NCBI GenBank assembly: GCA_002690655.1
Contig: NZFL01000013.1
Coordinates: 1 to 64,000 of the forward strand
Source: Pedosphaera sp.
GTDB taxonomy: Bacteria; Verrucomicrobiota; Verrucomicrobiia; Limisphaerales; AAA164-E04
Length of the DNA: 64,000 nt
Direction of reading: 5' to 3'
This document shows, one piece after another, positions 8,659 through 18,739 of this stretch. Positions within the stretch are counted from its first letter, which is position 1. The number at the start of each line of letters is the position of its first letter. Below the pieces are notes generated by a model. That model searched no databases, was not told where the DNA came from, and saw nothing but the letters and a program-made list of their open reading frames with translations. The position numbers were made by a program, and so were the translations under genes.

Positions 8659-10776
8659 ATGACGCAGAAAACATCAAAGAAATCCTTGAGCCGTAGCCAG
8701 CTTTTTACCTTCAGGTTGTTGGCGCTTACAGTGGTGCCTCTGGTTTTGCTGGTAGGTATCGAATTGTGCCTGCGCCTTTTTGGTTTTGGTTATTCGACCG
8801 ATTTTTTCGTTCAGACTGAATTAGATGGCAAACCATACTGGCGTGAAAACCCAAAGGCTCTTTGGCGCTTCATGCCACCCTCCATGGCGAGACAGCCAAG
8901 GCCGCAGATGATTCCAGTGGAAAAAGCCGATGGTGTAACTCGTATTTTTGTTCTTGGCGAGTCTGCTGCTCTTGGAGATCCGGAGCCTTCTTACAGCATG
9001 GGGCGCATTTTGAAAATACTCCTGCAGTATCATTTTCCAGATCAACAGTTTGAGGTCATCAATACGGCGATCACTGCCATTAATTCACATGTCATTTTAC
9101 CAATGGCCCGGGAGTTAACCGAAATGAAGGGAGATTATTGGCTGGTCTACATGGGAAACAATGAAGTGCTGGGCCCTTTTGGTCCAGGTACGGTGCTGGG
9201 TGATCAGATGCCCCCACAATGGCTGCTGAACCTTTCATTGAAAGCCAAAACGACTCGATTTGGGCAATTATTATCCGGGCTGGAGAGTGGTTCTGGGACT
9301 AGTTCCGGCAAAGAATGGACGGGGCTGCGCATGTTCATGGAACAAACACTAAAGGATTCCGATCCGCGAATGGAGTCCGTGCAGCGTGTTTTTCAGCGCA
9401 ATCTCAACGCCTTGCTCGAAGAAGCGAAACAGTCAGGAGTGCGTGTTGCTTTGTCAACGGTCCCAGTCAATCAGGCGGATCATGCTCCCTTTGCATCCTC
9501 AGATCCTGATGGTTTGACCTCAGAGGAGGCTCAGCTCTGGGAAAAGTCCATGATGCAAGCAAAGCAGCTTCTGGATTCGAATCTTTTCGTGGAAGCTTTG
9601 AACGCGCTTCAACAAATCGAAAAGCTTGGTGAATCTCATGCCGAACTGCAGTGGTTGATCGGTCATTGCTTATCCAGTCTGGAGCAAAAGGAAGCATCCT
9701 TGCCATATTTTAAAAAAGCGCTTGAGTTGGATACGCTGCGTTTCAGGGCCGATCAACGAATTAATCATGCTATTCACGAATCTGCGGACTTGTATCAGGG
9801 AGACTGGATTCATCTTGTGGATGCGGAGGCTGCCCTTGCTTCAAAGGCAAAAAAGGGTCTGCCAGGCGATGATTTTTTCTGGGATCATGTCCATATGAAG
9901 TTCCAGGGTAATTATCTGGTCGCCTTGCTGACCGCCGACTGGATTGCCAAGGATTTGCGGGCTCGATTCAATCTAGAGGTCAAGGAATCTTCACAATGGC
10001 TCTCAGTAAGGGACGTTGCCAAATTCCTTGGATTGTCGCTATGGAGTGATTACCAAATGACCACTCAGATGCTGCAACGCATGAACCAGGCACCTTTCAC
10101 TCAAATGGTGAATCACGCCCAGCGAATGGAGCGACTGAAGGTGCAGCTGGATCAACAATCCAGGGGTGCGCAAGCGGAATCTTTTGAACCCCAGGCAGCC
10201 GTTTATCTGGGTTTGGTCCGCATGAAACGTGATGATTGGGTTTATCAGGATCAATTTGCAAAGTTTCTTGAATCCTTTGGGCACAAAAAGAAAGCGATTA
10301 CAACATGGCGTGAGGTTTTGAAAATTATGCCTCATTACCTCATCGGAAGATATCAGCTGGCCATGCTTCTGGGGGAAGATGCTTCCACCGCCCAAGAGGC
10401 TGAGATCCTTGCACGCGCTTTGATTCAGGAACGACCAGAAGCACCTGAATTCATTCGGGCATTGGGGCGATCACTCTACGCTCAATCCAGAGATCCTGAA
10501 GCGGTAGCTGCGTTTCAAAAAGCCTATGAGCTTCGTGAAGATGATCTTGAGTCGGTCATGATGCTGGGTGCCGCCTTGGACAAAGCTGGGCAAGTTCAAG
10601 AGGCCATAGCGATTTTTGAGAAAGCACTTGCCTTGAATTCAGAATTAAAGGCGGCCCATCAGTCCATTGCGGCTATTTATCGAAGATTGGGGAACGAACC
10701 CAAGGCACTTGAGCATGAGAAGCAGGTAAGCACAGCGGAACTCGAGGGAGATGAAGAGATCGTTGAATTGTTTTAG
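8659..10776 (+). CDS. Membrane-anchored SGNH/GDSL hydrolase with C-terminal TPR repeats
   Basis: About 705 residues from the ATG at 8659, chosen because it sits just before the single N-terminal membrane segment (FRLLALTVVPLVLLVGIEL). The exported part starts with a conserved FGYS...FWREN-like region and an SGNH hydrolase core: block I GESAALGDP with nucleophile Ser near residue 102, GNNE near 166-169 giving the oxyanion Asn, and block V DHVH at 409-412 supplying Asp and His. An insert with TPR-like helices lies between blocks, and about 500-700 is a TPR array (EAVAAFQKAYELREDD, EAIAIFEKALALNSELK). The arrangement resembles AlgX/AlgJ-like O-acetyl-group enzymes in fold, so esterase or acetyltransferase action on exported glycans is plausible but inferred. 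It ends 150 bases before ileS. Confidence 0.8.
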   Translation: MTQKTSKKSLSRSQLFTFRLLALTVVPLVLLVGIELCLRLFGFGYSTDFFVQTELDGKPYWRENPKALWRFMPPSMARQPRPQMIPVEKADGVTRIFVLGESAALGDPEPSYSMGRILKILLQYHFPDQQFEVINTAITAINSHVILPMARELTEMKGDYWLVYMGNNEVLGPFGPGTVLGDQMPPQWLLNLSLKAKTTRFGQLLSGLESGSGTSSGKEWTGLRMFMEQTLKDSDPRMESVQRVFQRNLNALLEEAKQSGVRVALSTVPVNQADHAPFASSDPDGLTSEEAQLWEKSMMQAKQLLDSNLFVEALNALQQIEKLGESHAELQWLIGHCLSSLEQKEASLPYFKKALELDTLRFRADQRINHAIHESADLYQGDWIHLVDAEAALASKAKKGLPGDDFFWDHVHMKFQGNYLVALLTADWIAKDLRARFNLEVKESSQWLSVRDVAKFLGLSLWSDYQMTTQMLQRMNQAPFTQMVNHAQRMERLKVQLDQQSRGAQAESFEPQAAVYLGLVRMKRDDWVYQDQFAKFLESFGHKKKAITTWREVLKIMPHYLIGRYQLAMLLGEDASTAQEAEILARALIQERPEAPEFIRALGRSLYAQSRDPEAVAAFQKAYELREDDLESVMMLGAALDKAGQVQEAIAIFEKALALNSELKAAHQSIAAIYRRLGNEPKALEHEKQVSTAELEGDEEIVELF

Positions 10777-10873
10777 CATCTGCAGAAAAACCTCATTTCA
10801 GACACATTCCTTTGAGAGAGCGGCCTATTTTCCCTCCGTGTTGCACGCTCCAGCAATCAAGGTGTGCAGTTCG

Positions 10874-10902
10874 TTGACACCTACTGGGAGGATTGTTACC
10901 TT
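10874..10902 (+). promoter_or_regulatory. Candidate sigma-70-type promoter for ileS
   Basis: A perfect TTGACA at 10874-10879 is followed after 17 bases by TACCTT at 10897-10902, a weak -10 match (first, second and last positions agree). A start near 10909 would leave an approximately 18-base leader before the chosen ileS ATG at 10927. Supported only by consensus and placement. Confidence 0.4.
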
Positions 10903-10926
10903 GGTCGCTTTGGAAAATTCCAGATA

Positions 10927-13761
10927 ATGAACTATAAAGACACACTGAATCTTCCGCAAACCGGCTTTCCGATGAAGGCCGATCTGGTAAAACGCGAACC
11001 TCAACGCCTGCAGGCCTGGGAGCAGGCAGGCTTGTATGATCGCATTATTGAATCGCGTCGTGATAGAGAGGTGTTTCTGCTCCACGACGGCCCCCCCTTT
11101 GCCAATGGGGATGTCCACATCGGCACGGCTGGCAATAAGATCCTCAAGGACTTTATCCTGAAATTTCAAACCTTGAAAGGAACCCATGCGCCTTACGTAC
11201 CTGGTTGGGATTGCCATGGATTACCGATTGAATTTAAAGTTGTTCAGGAACTGAGGAAAAAGGGTGCGGACATGAGTGATGTCGCTGGGATCCGTACCGC
11301 CTGTGATGCCTACGCACGTAAATACATAGATCTTCAACGAGAACAGTTCAAGCGACTCGGTGTCCTGGGGTGCTGGGACAAACCTTACCTTACCCTCAAT
11401 AAAGAATATGAAGCCGCTGAGTTGAGGATGTTTGCAGACTTGATTGATCAGGGCTATGTGTATCGAGGCAAGAAGCCTGTCTACTGGAGTATTCCCTGCC
11501 ACACCGCTCTGGCGGAGGCCGAGGTCGAGTATCAAGATCATGTCAGCCCGAGTGTGTTTGTTAAATTCAAGGTCATGGGAGAGCCCAACACCTTTGTGTT
11601 GATCTGGACGACGACACCATGGACGCTGCCTGCGAATCTGGCTGTTGCCTTTAATTCAAAACTCCAATACTCAGAAATCCAGGTTGAAGACGAGTCTTAC
11701 ATTCTTTCCAATGGTCTTCTGGATGCACTGGTTGAAAAGATGGGGTGGGACAATTTTCAAATTACCAGAAGCCTTGATTCAGACCAGCTCGAGCAGATTG
11801 AATATGAACACCCGTTCTGTGATCGTAGCGGTAAGCTTCACGATGCTGATTTTGTGGATGATAGCACGGGCACCGGATTTGTTCATATCGCCCCCGGCCA
11901 CGGGCTTGAGGATTATGGCTTGGGAATGCGAGTTGGTTTGCCAATCTACTCCCCGGTTGATGACCGTGGTTGTTTGACTCACACCTCAGACTTGCCTGCT
12001 GAGGCTCAGATGCCTGAAGAAATGATAGGCAAATCTATATTGGAAAAGAAGCATCAAAGCGAAGCAAACGAAGCGGTTATTGAAAGACTCAAGGCATCAG
12101 GGCACCTGCTATTTAATCAAAAATACACTCACAGTTACCCCCATTGCTGGCGTAGTAAGACCCCTGTTATTTTCAGAGCAATGGATCAATGGTTCATCAA
12201 TGTGGATCACAATGATTTTCGGGAGAAGGCACTTAACGAGATCGCTCATGTGAAATGGGTTCCCGAGTGGGGTCGGAATCGTATTGAAGGGGCTGTTAAA
12301 TCACGCCCTGATTGGTGCATCTCAAGACAACGCACCTGGGGAGTTCCGATTCCAGCCTTTCATGATGCAGATGGAAATCCCTTACTTGATGGCAGAATCG
12401 TGCGCAAAGCATCTGATCTGATTGAAAAGCATGGATCCAACATCTGGTTTTCTGAATCTACGGAATCTCTCTGGAGACAATGCCGGCCGGAAGATTGGGA
12501 TGGGGCCGAGGCTACTGCAAAATCATCGGACACACTCGACGTCTGGATCGATTCCGGAAGTTCTTCACGCAGTGTTATCATGCAGCGTGAGGAGCTGCGC
12601 AGGAATGCTGGACCACAGGGTGATCCCATCGCACCAGTCTGGCAGGCGGACCTCTACCTGGAAGGCAGTGATCAGCATCGCGGTTGGTTTCAGTCCTCAC
12701 TGTTGTTGTCCCTTTCAGCGAATGGCTCTGCGCCCTATAAAACCGTCTTGACACACGGGTTCATGGTCGATGCCGACAAGGAAAAAATTTCCAAGAGTAA
12801 GCAGGGGCAAGGTGCTTATACCAAGCCCCAGACTTCGGAAGCTTATATCGGGACCTATGGTGCCGATATCGTACGTCTGTGGGTTGCTTCTCAGGATTTT
12901 CGGAATGATATTGTCGTGAGTGAGGAACGTGTCAAAAAAGTTGCTGAAACGTACCGACTGCTGCGCAATTCGCTGAGGTTTCAATTATCCAACTTGTATG
13001 ATTTTGAACCTGAAAAAAACGCTGTGCCTCATGATCAATTGACACCGTTGGATCGCTGGATGCTGGACGCTTGGTCTCGACTGGAGCAGGAGGTTTATGA
13101 TGCATTCGGCCGTTTTGAGTTTCATATCGTGTATCAGAAAGTGAGCCAGTTCACAGCGGTTGAGATTTCTTCTGTTTACCATGATCTTGTCAAAGATCGC
13201 CTCTATTCAAACGCTGCCGAATCGCATGCACGCCGCTCCACCCAAACGGTCCTGCATCATATGGTGCGTCAACTTTGCCAAACACTTTCGCCCATGCTTG
13301 TGTTTACAAGTGATGAGGCGTGGGAGTTCATTCCAGGAGTCAAAGATGGAGATTCGGTGCACCTGCAGGAATGGGAACCTTCAAACTTCAGGTTAAGCGA
13401 GCAGGAACATGCTGATTGGGTGCGATGGATGGCATTGCGCGATCAAGTGTTGGCCAAGCTTGAGGATGCTCGACGGGAGAAGGTTATTGGTAAGTCACTG
13501 GAAGCAAAAGTCACCATCCAACTTCCATTTGATGAAGTGAATAGGCTGAAAAACAACCATACTGTGATCAGGGAGATATTGAATATTTCTCAACTTGAGT
13601 GGATTGAAGGCGAGTCATTGGAAATCCACGTAACCAAAGCTGAGGGAAGCAAGTGCAAGCGATGCTGGCATTGGGAACTGGACGTTGGTAATCATGAAGA
13701 ACACCCTGAAATATGCAAACGCTGCGTGGACGCAGTTGAATCTCAGAAGGTCACTGACTAG
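10927..13761 (+). CDS. ileS: Isoleucyl-tRNA synthetase
   Basis: About 944 residues, the normal bacterial length. It charges tRNA-Ile with isoleucine in the cytoplasm. Visible landmarks are the class I signature PPFANGDVHIGT (about 56-67), the editing domain TTTPWTLPANLA, the SRQRTWGVPIPAF block, the GSDQHRGWFQSSLL segment, the second signature KISKSKQG (about 620-627) and a C-terminal zinc finger with two Cys pairs (CKRCWHW and CKRC). The ATG at 10927 is preferred over the in-frame ATG at 10864 because typical IleRS begins with a short segment like NYKDTLNLPQT-FPM. It lies 17 bases before an SDR gene and likely heads the ileS-SDR-ABC run that ends at the terminator at 16378. I saw no T-box leader. 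Identification is certain. Confidence 0.97.
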   Translation: MNYKDTLNLPQTGFPMKADLVKREPQRLQAWEQAGLYDRIIESRRDREVFLLHDGPPFANGDVHIGTAGNKILKDFILKFQTLKGTHAPYVPGWDCHGLPIEFKVVQELRKKGADMSDVAGIRTACDAYARKYIDLQREQFKRLGVLGCWDKPYLTLNKEYEAAELRMFADLIDQGYVYRGKKPVYWSIPCHTALAEAEVEYQDHVSPSVFVKFKVMGEPNTFVLIWTTTPWTLPANLAVAFNSKLQYSEIQVEDESYILSNGLLDALVEKMGWDNFQITRSLDSDQLEQIEYEHPFCDRSGKLHDADFVDDSTGTGFVHIAPGHGLEDYGLGMRVGLPIYSPVDDRGCLTHTSDLPAEAQMPEEMIGKSILEKKHQSEANEAVIERLKASGHLLFNQKYTHSYPHCWRSKTPVIFRAMDQWFINVDHNDFREKALNEIAHVKWVPEWGRNRIEGAVKSRPDWCISRQRTWGVPIPAFHDADGNPLLDGRIVRKASDLIEKHGSNIWFSESTESLWRQCRPEDWDGAEATAKSSDTLDVWIDSGSSSRSVIMQREELRRNAGPQGDPIAPVWQADLYLEGSDQHRGWFQSSLLLSLSANGSAPYKTVLTHGFMVDADKEKISKSKQGQGAYTKPQTSEAYIGTYGADIVRLWVASQDFRNDIVVSEERVKKVAETYRLLRNSLRFQLSNLYDFEPEKNAVPHDQLTPLDRWMLDAWSRLEQEVYDAFGRFEFHIVYQKVSQFTAVEISSVYHDLVKDRLYSNAAESHARRSTQTVLHHMVRQLCQTLSPMLVFTSDEAWEFIPGVKDGDSVHLQEWEPSNFRLSEQEHADWVRWMALRDQVLAKLEDARREKVIGKSLEAKVTIQLPFDEVNRLKNNHTVIREILNISQLEWIEGESLEIHVTKAEGSKCKRCWHWELDVGNHEEHPEICKRCVDAVESQKVTD

Positions 13762-13778
13762 CTTCAGTATTCAAGCGC

Positions 13779-14531
13779 ATGAATCAAATCGATCTTAAAG
13801 ACAGAGTAGCTGTGGTAACGGGCGGGGCTCGTGGAATCGGTCAATCCATTATTAAACGGTTTCTTGCATCAGGTGCAAAATGTGCCTTATGGGATCGTGA
13901 TGTCGACCTAGCCAAATCATGGGTGTCGAAACTGGAGGATCCTTCCAGAGTTGAAATCATGGCGGTTGAGTTGACAGAACCAGAGTCCGTGGCTTCAGCA
14001 GCGAAAGATACGAAAGAGCATTTTGGTAAAATAGATATTGCCGTGAACAATGCAGGTATCGCAGGGGTTAGTAAAAAGCTATGGGAATGCGAATGGAATG
14101 AATGGCGTGAGGTTATCGAATTAGACCTGATGGCGGTCTTTCATGTATGTCATGCAATTGTCCCGGTGATGCTGGGTTCTGGATACGGTCGCATAGTGAA
14201 TATCTCCTCCATTGCAGGCAAAGATGGTAATCCAAACGCTTCTCATTACAGCGCTGCGAAATCCGGGGTGATTGGACTCACGAAATCGCTTGGTAAAGAG
14301 CTTGCCGAAAGCGGTGTCCACGTAAACTGCGTGGCCCCTGCCGTTATTGAAACCGATATTTTGAAGCAAGTGAGTCAGGAACATATTGACTACATGGTCT
14401 CAAAAATTCCAATGAAACGCGTCGGTCAGCCGGATGAGGTAGCTGCATTAGTCGCATGGTTGGCTTCGGAAGACTGTTCCTTTTCCACCGGAGCAGTTTA
14501 TGATATATCAGGTGGTCGAGCGACTTATTAA
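13779..14531 (+). CDS. Short-chain dehydrogenase/reductase (FabG-like)
   Basis: 250 residues, classical SDR length. TGGARGIG (14-21) is the dinucleotide-binding loop, NNAG follows at about 90-93, the catalytic Ser lies in NISSIAG (about 143), and Tyr157/Lys161 form the YSAAK pair. The C-terminus has the usual LASEDCSFSTGAVYDISGG segment. These features support NAD(P)H-dependent oxidoreduction. The substrate cannot be read from sequence; 3-oxoacyl-ACP reductase, sugar or polyol dehydrogenase are all possible. An acidic residue after strand 2 (WDRD) favours NAD(H) over NADP(H). It is sandwiched between ileS and an MsbA-like exporter, with gaps of 17 and about 15 bases, so it is probably co-transcribed with them. 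Confidence 0.9.
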   Translation: MNQIDLKDRVAVVTGGARGIGQSIIKRFLASGAKCALWDRDVDLAKSWVSKLEDPSRVEIMAVELTEPESVASAAKDTKEHFGKIDIAVNNAGIAGVSKKLWECEWNEWREVIELDLMAVFHVCHAIVPVMLGSGYGRIVNISSIAGKDGNPNASHYSAAKSGVIGLTKSLGKELAESGVHVNCVAPAVIETDILKQVSQEHIDYMVSKIPMKRVGQPDEVAALVAWLASEDCSFSTGAVYDISGGRATY

Positions 14532-14546
14532 TCATTCAGGAGAGTG

Positions 14547-16373
14547 GTGACTAAAAACAAAGGCGGGTCCGGCAAAGGGCGTTCAAGAGACTATGGGGCA
14601 AAGAAGCGAAGCACCTTCGAAATAGTCCGTCGTGTTTCCGTCTTTTTGATGCCCTACAAATGGATGGCTCTGGGCACCATTGGATGCGCGGTTGTTTCCC
14701 TTGGTTTCGCTTTTGTTTATCCTCAATTAACTTCATATATTATCGATGAAGTAATCACCAATCAGAGGATGGAAGAGCTTCCGTGGGTGGTTGGGGGATT
14801 GATTGGCGCATTTTTCTTCAGAGAACTTTTCAACAGTTTCCGCATCATCATCAATAATCACTTCGAACAAAATGTGATTTTTGACATGCGCCAGCAAGTT
14901 TACAACCGTCTTCAGAACCTTCCTGTCAATTACTTTGACCAACGGGCATCGGGGGACCTGATGACACGTGTCATCGAAGATGTAAATAACGTAGAACGTG
15001 TCCTTATTGATGGTACTGAACAGGGGACAGTCGCTATTTTAAGTGTATTTGGAGTTCTGGTATTTCTGTTTACCATGAATCCAGTCTTGGCTTGGGTTGC
15101 ATTGATTCCCATGCCTATTCTGATTGGTGGTGCGTTGGCTTACACGTTGACCGCCCACAAAAGATATAGACGTCAACGCGTTGCCTCCAGTGCCATGAAC
15201 GCTTTGTTGATGGATAACCTCCAAGGCATTCGGCAGATCAAGGCTTTTTGCCGTCAACGGCATGAGGATCAGAGGTTTTCTGATCGATCAAACGAGTTGC
15301 GAGAAGGTTCTTTGGGAATCATGAAGGCCTGGGCCATTTATTCTCCAACGATGGCGTTTGCGACTTCGCTTGGCACGGGGCTTGTGCTTTGGGTCGGAGG
15401 CCGGATGGTGATTCAAGGGGGGATGTCCATCGGGGATCTTGTTGGGTTCGTGCTGTTTTTAGGTCTTTTCTACGAACCTATCGGGCGTCTTCATGGTTTG
15501 AACCAAATGATGCAGGGAGCCCGTGCCGCTGGCGAACGTGTGTTTGATATTCTGGACGCCGAACCTGAGAGACCCGCTCGAGATCAACCTTTGGAAACTC
15601 CGGTCACTGGGGAAGTTGTTTATGAAGGGGTGACTTTTCAATATGACAATGATCGAACTGTTCTCAATGATATTTGCTTGCACGCACAACCGGGGCAAAT
15701 GATTGCTCTGGTTGGGCCGACCGGCGCAGGAAAGTCATCTGTTGTCAACTTGCTGCCTGCTTTTTATGAGCATAATAGCGGCAGGATTCTTATTGATGGG
15801 CAGGATATTACCCATCTCGATCTGGAATCCCTGAGAACTCAGATCAGCGTTGTATCTCAAGAACCCTTTTTATTCAATGGCACCGTTCGTGAAAATATCC
15901 TCTATGGGAAATTGAAAGCGCCAGATGAGGAATTAACGCAAGCTGCTAAAGCTGCCAATTGCCACGATTTCATTCAAGCGCTGCCCGATGGGTATGATTC
16001 CCATGTAGGAGAGCGCGGTGTGAAGCTCAGTGTGGGGGAAAAACAGAGGATCAGCATTGCGCGTGCGTTGCTTAAGGACGCTCCCATACTTATTCTTGAT
16101 GAGGCGACTGCCAGCGTGGACACCGCTACGGAGCGATTAATTCAGGAAGCTCTGGAGCGACTCATGCATGGAAGGACCAGTTTTGTGATTGCACATCGAT
16201 TGAGTACGATTCGCAATGCGGATCAAATCCTTGTCATGCGGGATGGCTGTATCATCGAAAAAGGCACGCACGAAGAATTGATTCGGGTAGAGGGCATTTA
16301 TGCCCAGTTGACGCGCATTCAGAATACGACTTTTATTGAAGAGGGTTTCGAAAAGATCCCAGAGGATTGCTGA
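14547..16373 (+). CDS. ABC exporter, fused membrane and ATPase domains (MsbA-like)
   Basis: About 608 residues. Two in-frame GTG codons at 14544 and 14547 follow AGGAG at 14538-14542; the second has the more workable spacing. The N-terminal half is a six-helix type IV exporter membrane domain (MALGTIGCAVVSLGFAFVYP onward, with EDVNNVERVLIDGT as coupling region). The ATPase half has Walker A GPTGAGKSS (near 391), a Q-loop VSQEPFLFNG, signature LSVGEKQR (near 494) and Walker B ILILDEAT with a DTATE segment and switch His in VIAHRLST. This is the homodimeric lipid/multidrug exporter class; lipid A-core flipping (MsbA) is the best-known role but the substrate is not certain here. Last gene of the ileS run; a strong hairpin follows within ten bases. 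Confidence 0.92.
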   Translation: MTKNKGGSGKGRSRDYGAKKRSTFEIVRRVSVFLMPYKWMALGTIGCAVVSLGFAFVYPQLTSYIIDEVITNQRMEELPWVVGGLIGAFFFRELFNSFRIIINNHFEQNVIFDMRQQVYNRLQNLPVNYFDQRASGDLMTRVIEDVNNVERVLIDGTEQGTVAILSVFGVLVFLFTMNPVLAWVALIPMPILIGGALAYTLTAHKRYRRQRVASSAMNALLMDNLQGIRQIKAFCRQRHEDQRFSDRSNELREGSLGIMKAWAIYSPTMAFATSLGTGLVLWVGGRMVIQGGMSIGDLVGFVLFLGLFYEPIGRLHGLNQMMQGARAAGERVFDILDAEPERPARDQPLETPVTGEVVYEGVTFQYDNDRTVLNDICLHAQPGQMIALVGPTGAGKSSVVNLLPAFYEHNSGRILIDGQDITHLDLESLRTQISVVSQEPFLFNGTVRENILYGKLKAPDEELTQAAKAANCHDFIQALPDGYDSHVGERGVKLSVGEKQRISIARALLKDAPILILDEATASVDTATERLIQEALERLMHGRTSFVIAHRLSTIRNADQILVMRDGCIIEKGTHEELIRVEGIYAQLTRIQNTTFIEEGFEKIPEDC

Positions 16374-16377
16374 TGCA

Positions 16378-16406
16378 AAAAGAGTGCCCCGATGGAGCAC
16401 TCTTTT
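16378..16406. terminator. Bidirectional intrinsic terminator
   Basis: A perfect 10-bp inverted repeat, AAAAGAGTGC and GCACTCTTTT, with a 9-base loop. Ends are A/T runs in both directions, so it can stop both the ABC exporter transcript (plus) and the convergent pseudopilin transcript (minus, ending at 16434). Confidence 0.85.
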
Positions 16407-16433
16407 CGATTGATTTACTTCCTTCAGTCAAAT

Positions 16434-17282
16434 TCAATTACCCAGCCATGCGGGGAACTTCTTCGTGCGCTCAAATCCATGCCTTTGGTATGACCGGTGC
16501 CATTTCAGTGTCCACATCTGCTTGATGGAACGAGTACTTCTCACGGAATGATCGAAGTAAAGGACGTTGCTGCCATTACCATGGCGTCCAATTGAAAAGT
16601 GCATGGTTTCCTGACCATAGCCAGCCCATTGACCATTGAATGCTGGAGCCTGATCCTTCACGCCGTTTCGATGATCCGGACCTCCTCCGCGCCACATTGC
16701 ATCAAGGAAAAGTGGGATTTCCGAGACAGAATCGGTCACGTCAAAGGAACCCCAGTGATCTTTCTTGGATCTTCCTTGAATATCTACCTTGGCGTTGTAA
16801 ATCCAGTTGTTACCGCCGTAGCTGCTGACGAGGAATTTTGAACCAGCTTCACCGTCATTGGCGAAATTAGGGAAATTATATGCGGTTTTGGCTCCCCCCC
16901 AATCGACCAGCTGGCTTTCAGGACTATCGAGGGGTTTTTTGGTTTCGGTGGTAGCGCCGCCCGTTCCGCGACGGCTTGTCGCATCAGGGCACAGCAGTAG
17001 TGCAGGTTTTTCTCGATAGTGTTCGGCAAGGGCCACAACCCATTCACCGCGGGCCCAGCCAATGTCTCCATCACTGAACTTGCCTTCATTGTCATCCGCA
17101 TAGAGCTGCCAGACAATGCCCCATTGCTTTAAATTGGACACACAATGAATGGCTTTAGCTTTTGACTTTGCCTTGGATAAGGCAGGCAACAACATCCCTG
17201 CCAATATGGCTATAATCGCGATGACAACCAAGAGTTCAATTAATGTGAACCCTCCTCTCAATGAGGGATAACTTTTTTTCAT
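16434..17282 (-). CDS. Type II/IV-like pseudopilin, tandem copy A
   Basis: 282 residues. The N-terminus is a prepilin leader ending RGG before the cleavage/methylation segment [19 protein letters not shown], which is the prepilin peptidase target; the following helix ([17 protein letters not shown]) is typical. A C-terminal globular domain follows, with [23 protein letters not shown] and a late [18 protein letters not shown] that corresponds to the H-x9-DG signature of these proteins with the DG changed to DH. Such proteins are numerous in Verrucomicrobia and Lentisphaerae and are presumed to be secretion-system or pilus-like surface subunits. No assembly ATPase or secretin is in the window. 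It is a close neighbour duplicate of 17436-18287. Its transcript runs into the terminator at 16378-16406. Confidence 0.88.
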   Translation of the reverse strand: MKKSYPSLRGGFTLIELLVVIAIIAILAGMLLPALSKAKSKAKAIHCVSNLKQWGIVWQLYADDNEGKFSDGDIGWARGEWVVALAEHYREKPALLLCPDATSRRGTGGATTETKKPLDSPESQLVDWGGAKTAYNFPNFANDGEAGSKFLVSSYGGNNWIYNAKVDIQGRSKKDHWGSFDVTDSVSEIPLFLDAMWRGGGPDHRNGVKDQAPAFNGQWAGYGQETMHFSIGRHGNGSNVLYFDHSVRSTRSIKQMWTLKWHRSYQRHGFERTKKFPAWLGN

Positions 17283-17435
17283 GGTGTTAAATTCTACTTT
17301 AAAGGGGTTGTTGGAATCTTAAGGGCAGAAATTCGCTTGAGAAGTAAAAATTGAGAAATGTGCTGTCTCAGACGGCCTGCGCCATCAATCAGAACGCTTA
17401 CGACTGCAAGAAGTCATTCTATCTCTGGAGGGAAT

Positions 17436-18287
17436 TCAATTTCCAAGCCAAGCCGAAAAGCGTTTGGTGCGCTCAAATCCGTGGCGCTGGTAACTTCGAT
17501 GCCATTTCATGCTCCATATTTGTTTTGGAGATCTTGTAGACCTGACGGAATGATCAAAGTAGGCAACATTGATACCTTTCCCATGTCTGGCAATTGCGAA
17601 ATGCATGGATTCTTTACCCGCACCAGACCATTGTCCGTTGAAACTTGGCGCTTCGTCTTTACCGGGATTCCGGTGGTCTGGTCCTCCACCTCGCCACATG
17701 GAATCAAGAAATAAGGGTATTTCTGAAACAGAATCGGTCACATCAAAGGAACCCCAATGGTCCTTTTTCGCTCTTCCCTGAATGTCATTTTTTGCATTGT
17801 AGATCCAGTTATTGCCGCCATAGCTGCTGATCAGGAATTTGGCGCCTGCCTCTCCATCTTGATCGAAATTGGGGAAATTATAGGATGTTTTCGCACCGCC
17901 ATAATTAACCAGCTGGCTCTCAGGAGTGCCAATGGGCTTTTTGTTTTCTTGTGCTGCCGAACCTGAGCCTCGTCGGTTGATGGCATCAGGACAAAGCAGA
18001 AGCGCGGGTTTTTCACGGTAATGCTCAGCCAAGGCAACCACCCATTCTCCCCGAGCCCAACCTACGTCGCCATCACTGAATTTGCCCTCGTTGTCATCGG
18101 CATATAACTGCCAGACGATTCCCCATTGTTTCAGGTTAGACACACAATGGATCGCTTTTGCTTTCGATTTAGCCTTTGAGAGCGCTGGTAGCAGCATGCC
18201 TGCAAGAATGGCAATAATGGCAATCACCACAAGAAGTTCAATGAGTGTAAATCCGGCCATTTTAAATTTGTGAACATTTTTATGCAT
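17436..18287 (-). CDS. Type II/IV-like pseudopilin, tandem copy B
   Basis: About 283 residues from the ATG at 18287 ([12 protein letters not shown] before the cleavage site); the frame opens to 18326 but the extra residues are not leader-like. The leader, helix and globular domain match copy A with no visible gaps and, by eye, the large majority of residues identical; divergence concentrates around residues 110-130 ([14 protein letters not shown] against [14 protein letters not shown]) and near the C-terminus. The C-terminal block reads [18 protein letters not shown], again DH for DG. A 153-base gap separates the copies and no terminator is visible in it, so they may be co-transcribed. Function: presumed surface or secretion pseudopilin; specific role unknown. 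Confidence 0.88.
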   Translation of the reverse strand: MHKNVHKFKMAGFTLIELLVVIAIIAILAGMLLPALSKAKSKAKAIHCVSNLKQWGIVWQLYADDNEGKFSDGDVGWARGEWVVALAEHYREKPALLLCPDAINRRGSGSAAQENKKPIGTPESQLVNYGGAKTSYNFPNFDQDGEAGAKFLISSYGGNNWIYNAKNDIQGRAKKDHWGSFDVTDSVSEIPLFLDSMWRGGGPDHRNPGKDEAPSFNGQWSGAGKESMHFAIARHGKGINVAYFDHSVRSTRSPKQIWSMKWHRSYQRHGFERTKRFSAWLGN

Positions 18288-18421
18288 GATTCTGGGCAAA
18301 ATTTTGAATTGAGAGGTACAATACATATAGTAGCCCCATTTCTTTTTAAAAGGAAAAAGGGCGATTTTCTGGGGGGCGCAGTCAAAAGGGGAGAACTAAA
18401 TAATCCAATGAATTCCTGTTG

Positions 18422-18697
18422 ATGGGCAATGAATCTGGTGATAACCTGCACTCACCATTAGGTAATCCACCTGTCCAAATGAGACAAAAAACAAAACAAA
18501 CTCCCAAAAATACTGATCTGGTAAAAAACTTGTCACTCTACAAAGAGTTTCAGGCCGAGCGGGAGGAGATCCTCAAGCACAAGTGGATTGAGTCTGAAAA
18601 AGCTGGATACGACGTAGGGTTTGACCAGGCCCTAGTCGATTGGATTGTCAATCATCGTCCCTCGTGGCGGAAATCCCGCCAGATCGTCGAATCATAA
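18422..18697 (+). CDS. Small conserved hypothetical protein with HKWIESEK motif
   Basis: About 91 residues from the ATG at 18422 (a TTG immediately upstream and an ATG at 18479 are alternatives). The C-terminal half, LKHKWIESEKAGYDVGFDQ then ALVDWIVNHRPSWRKSR, looks like a real conserved small domain: I recall similar HKWIESEK...W...H...WR peptides in other bacteria, but I cannot name the family. The N-terminal part is polar and probably disordered. There is no signal peptide, so it should be cytosolic. It is followed after 43 bases by a terminator-like hairpin and then by pyrR. The codon pattern and motif support a true gene; function unknown. Confidence 0.6.
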   Translation: MGNESGDNLHSPLGNPPVQMRQKTKQTPKNTDLVKNLSLYKEFQAEREEILKHKWIESEKAGYDVGFDQALVDWIVNHRPSWRKSRQIVES

Positions 18698-18739
18698 TTT
18701 TCCTTTCTACTTTTTCATTAAGCCAGATATTTCTTTTTT

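Noticed and set aside
10777-10926. Possible T-box leader before ileS
   Set aside because: No T-box sequence or specifier-loop arrangement and the gap is too short.
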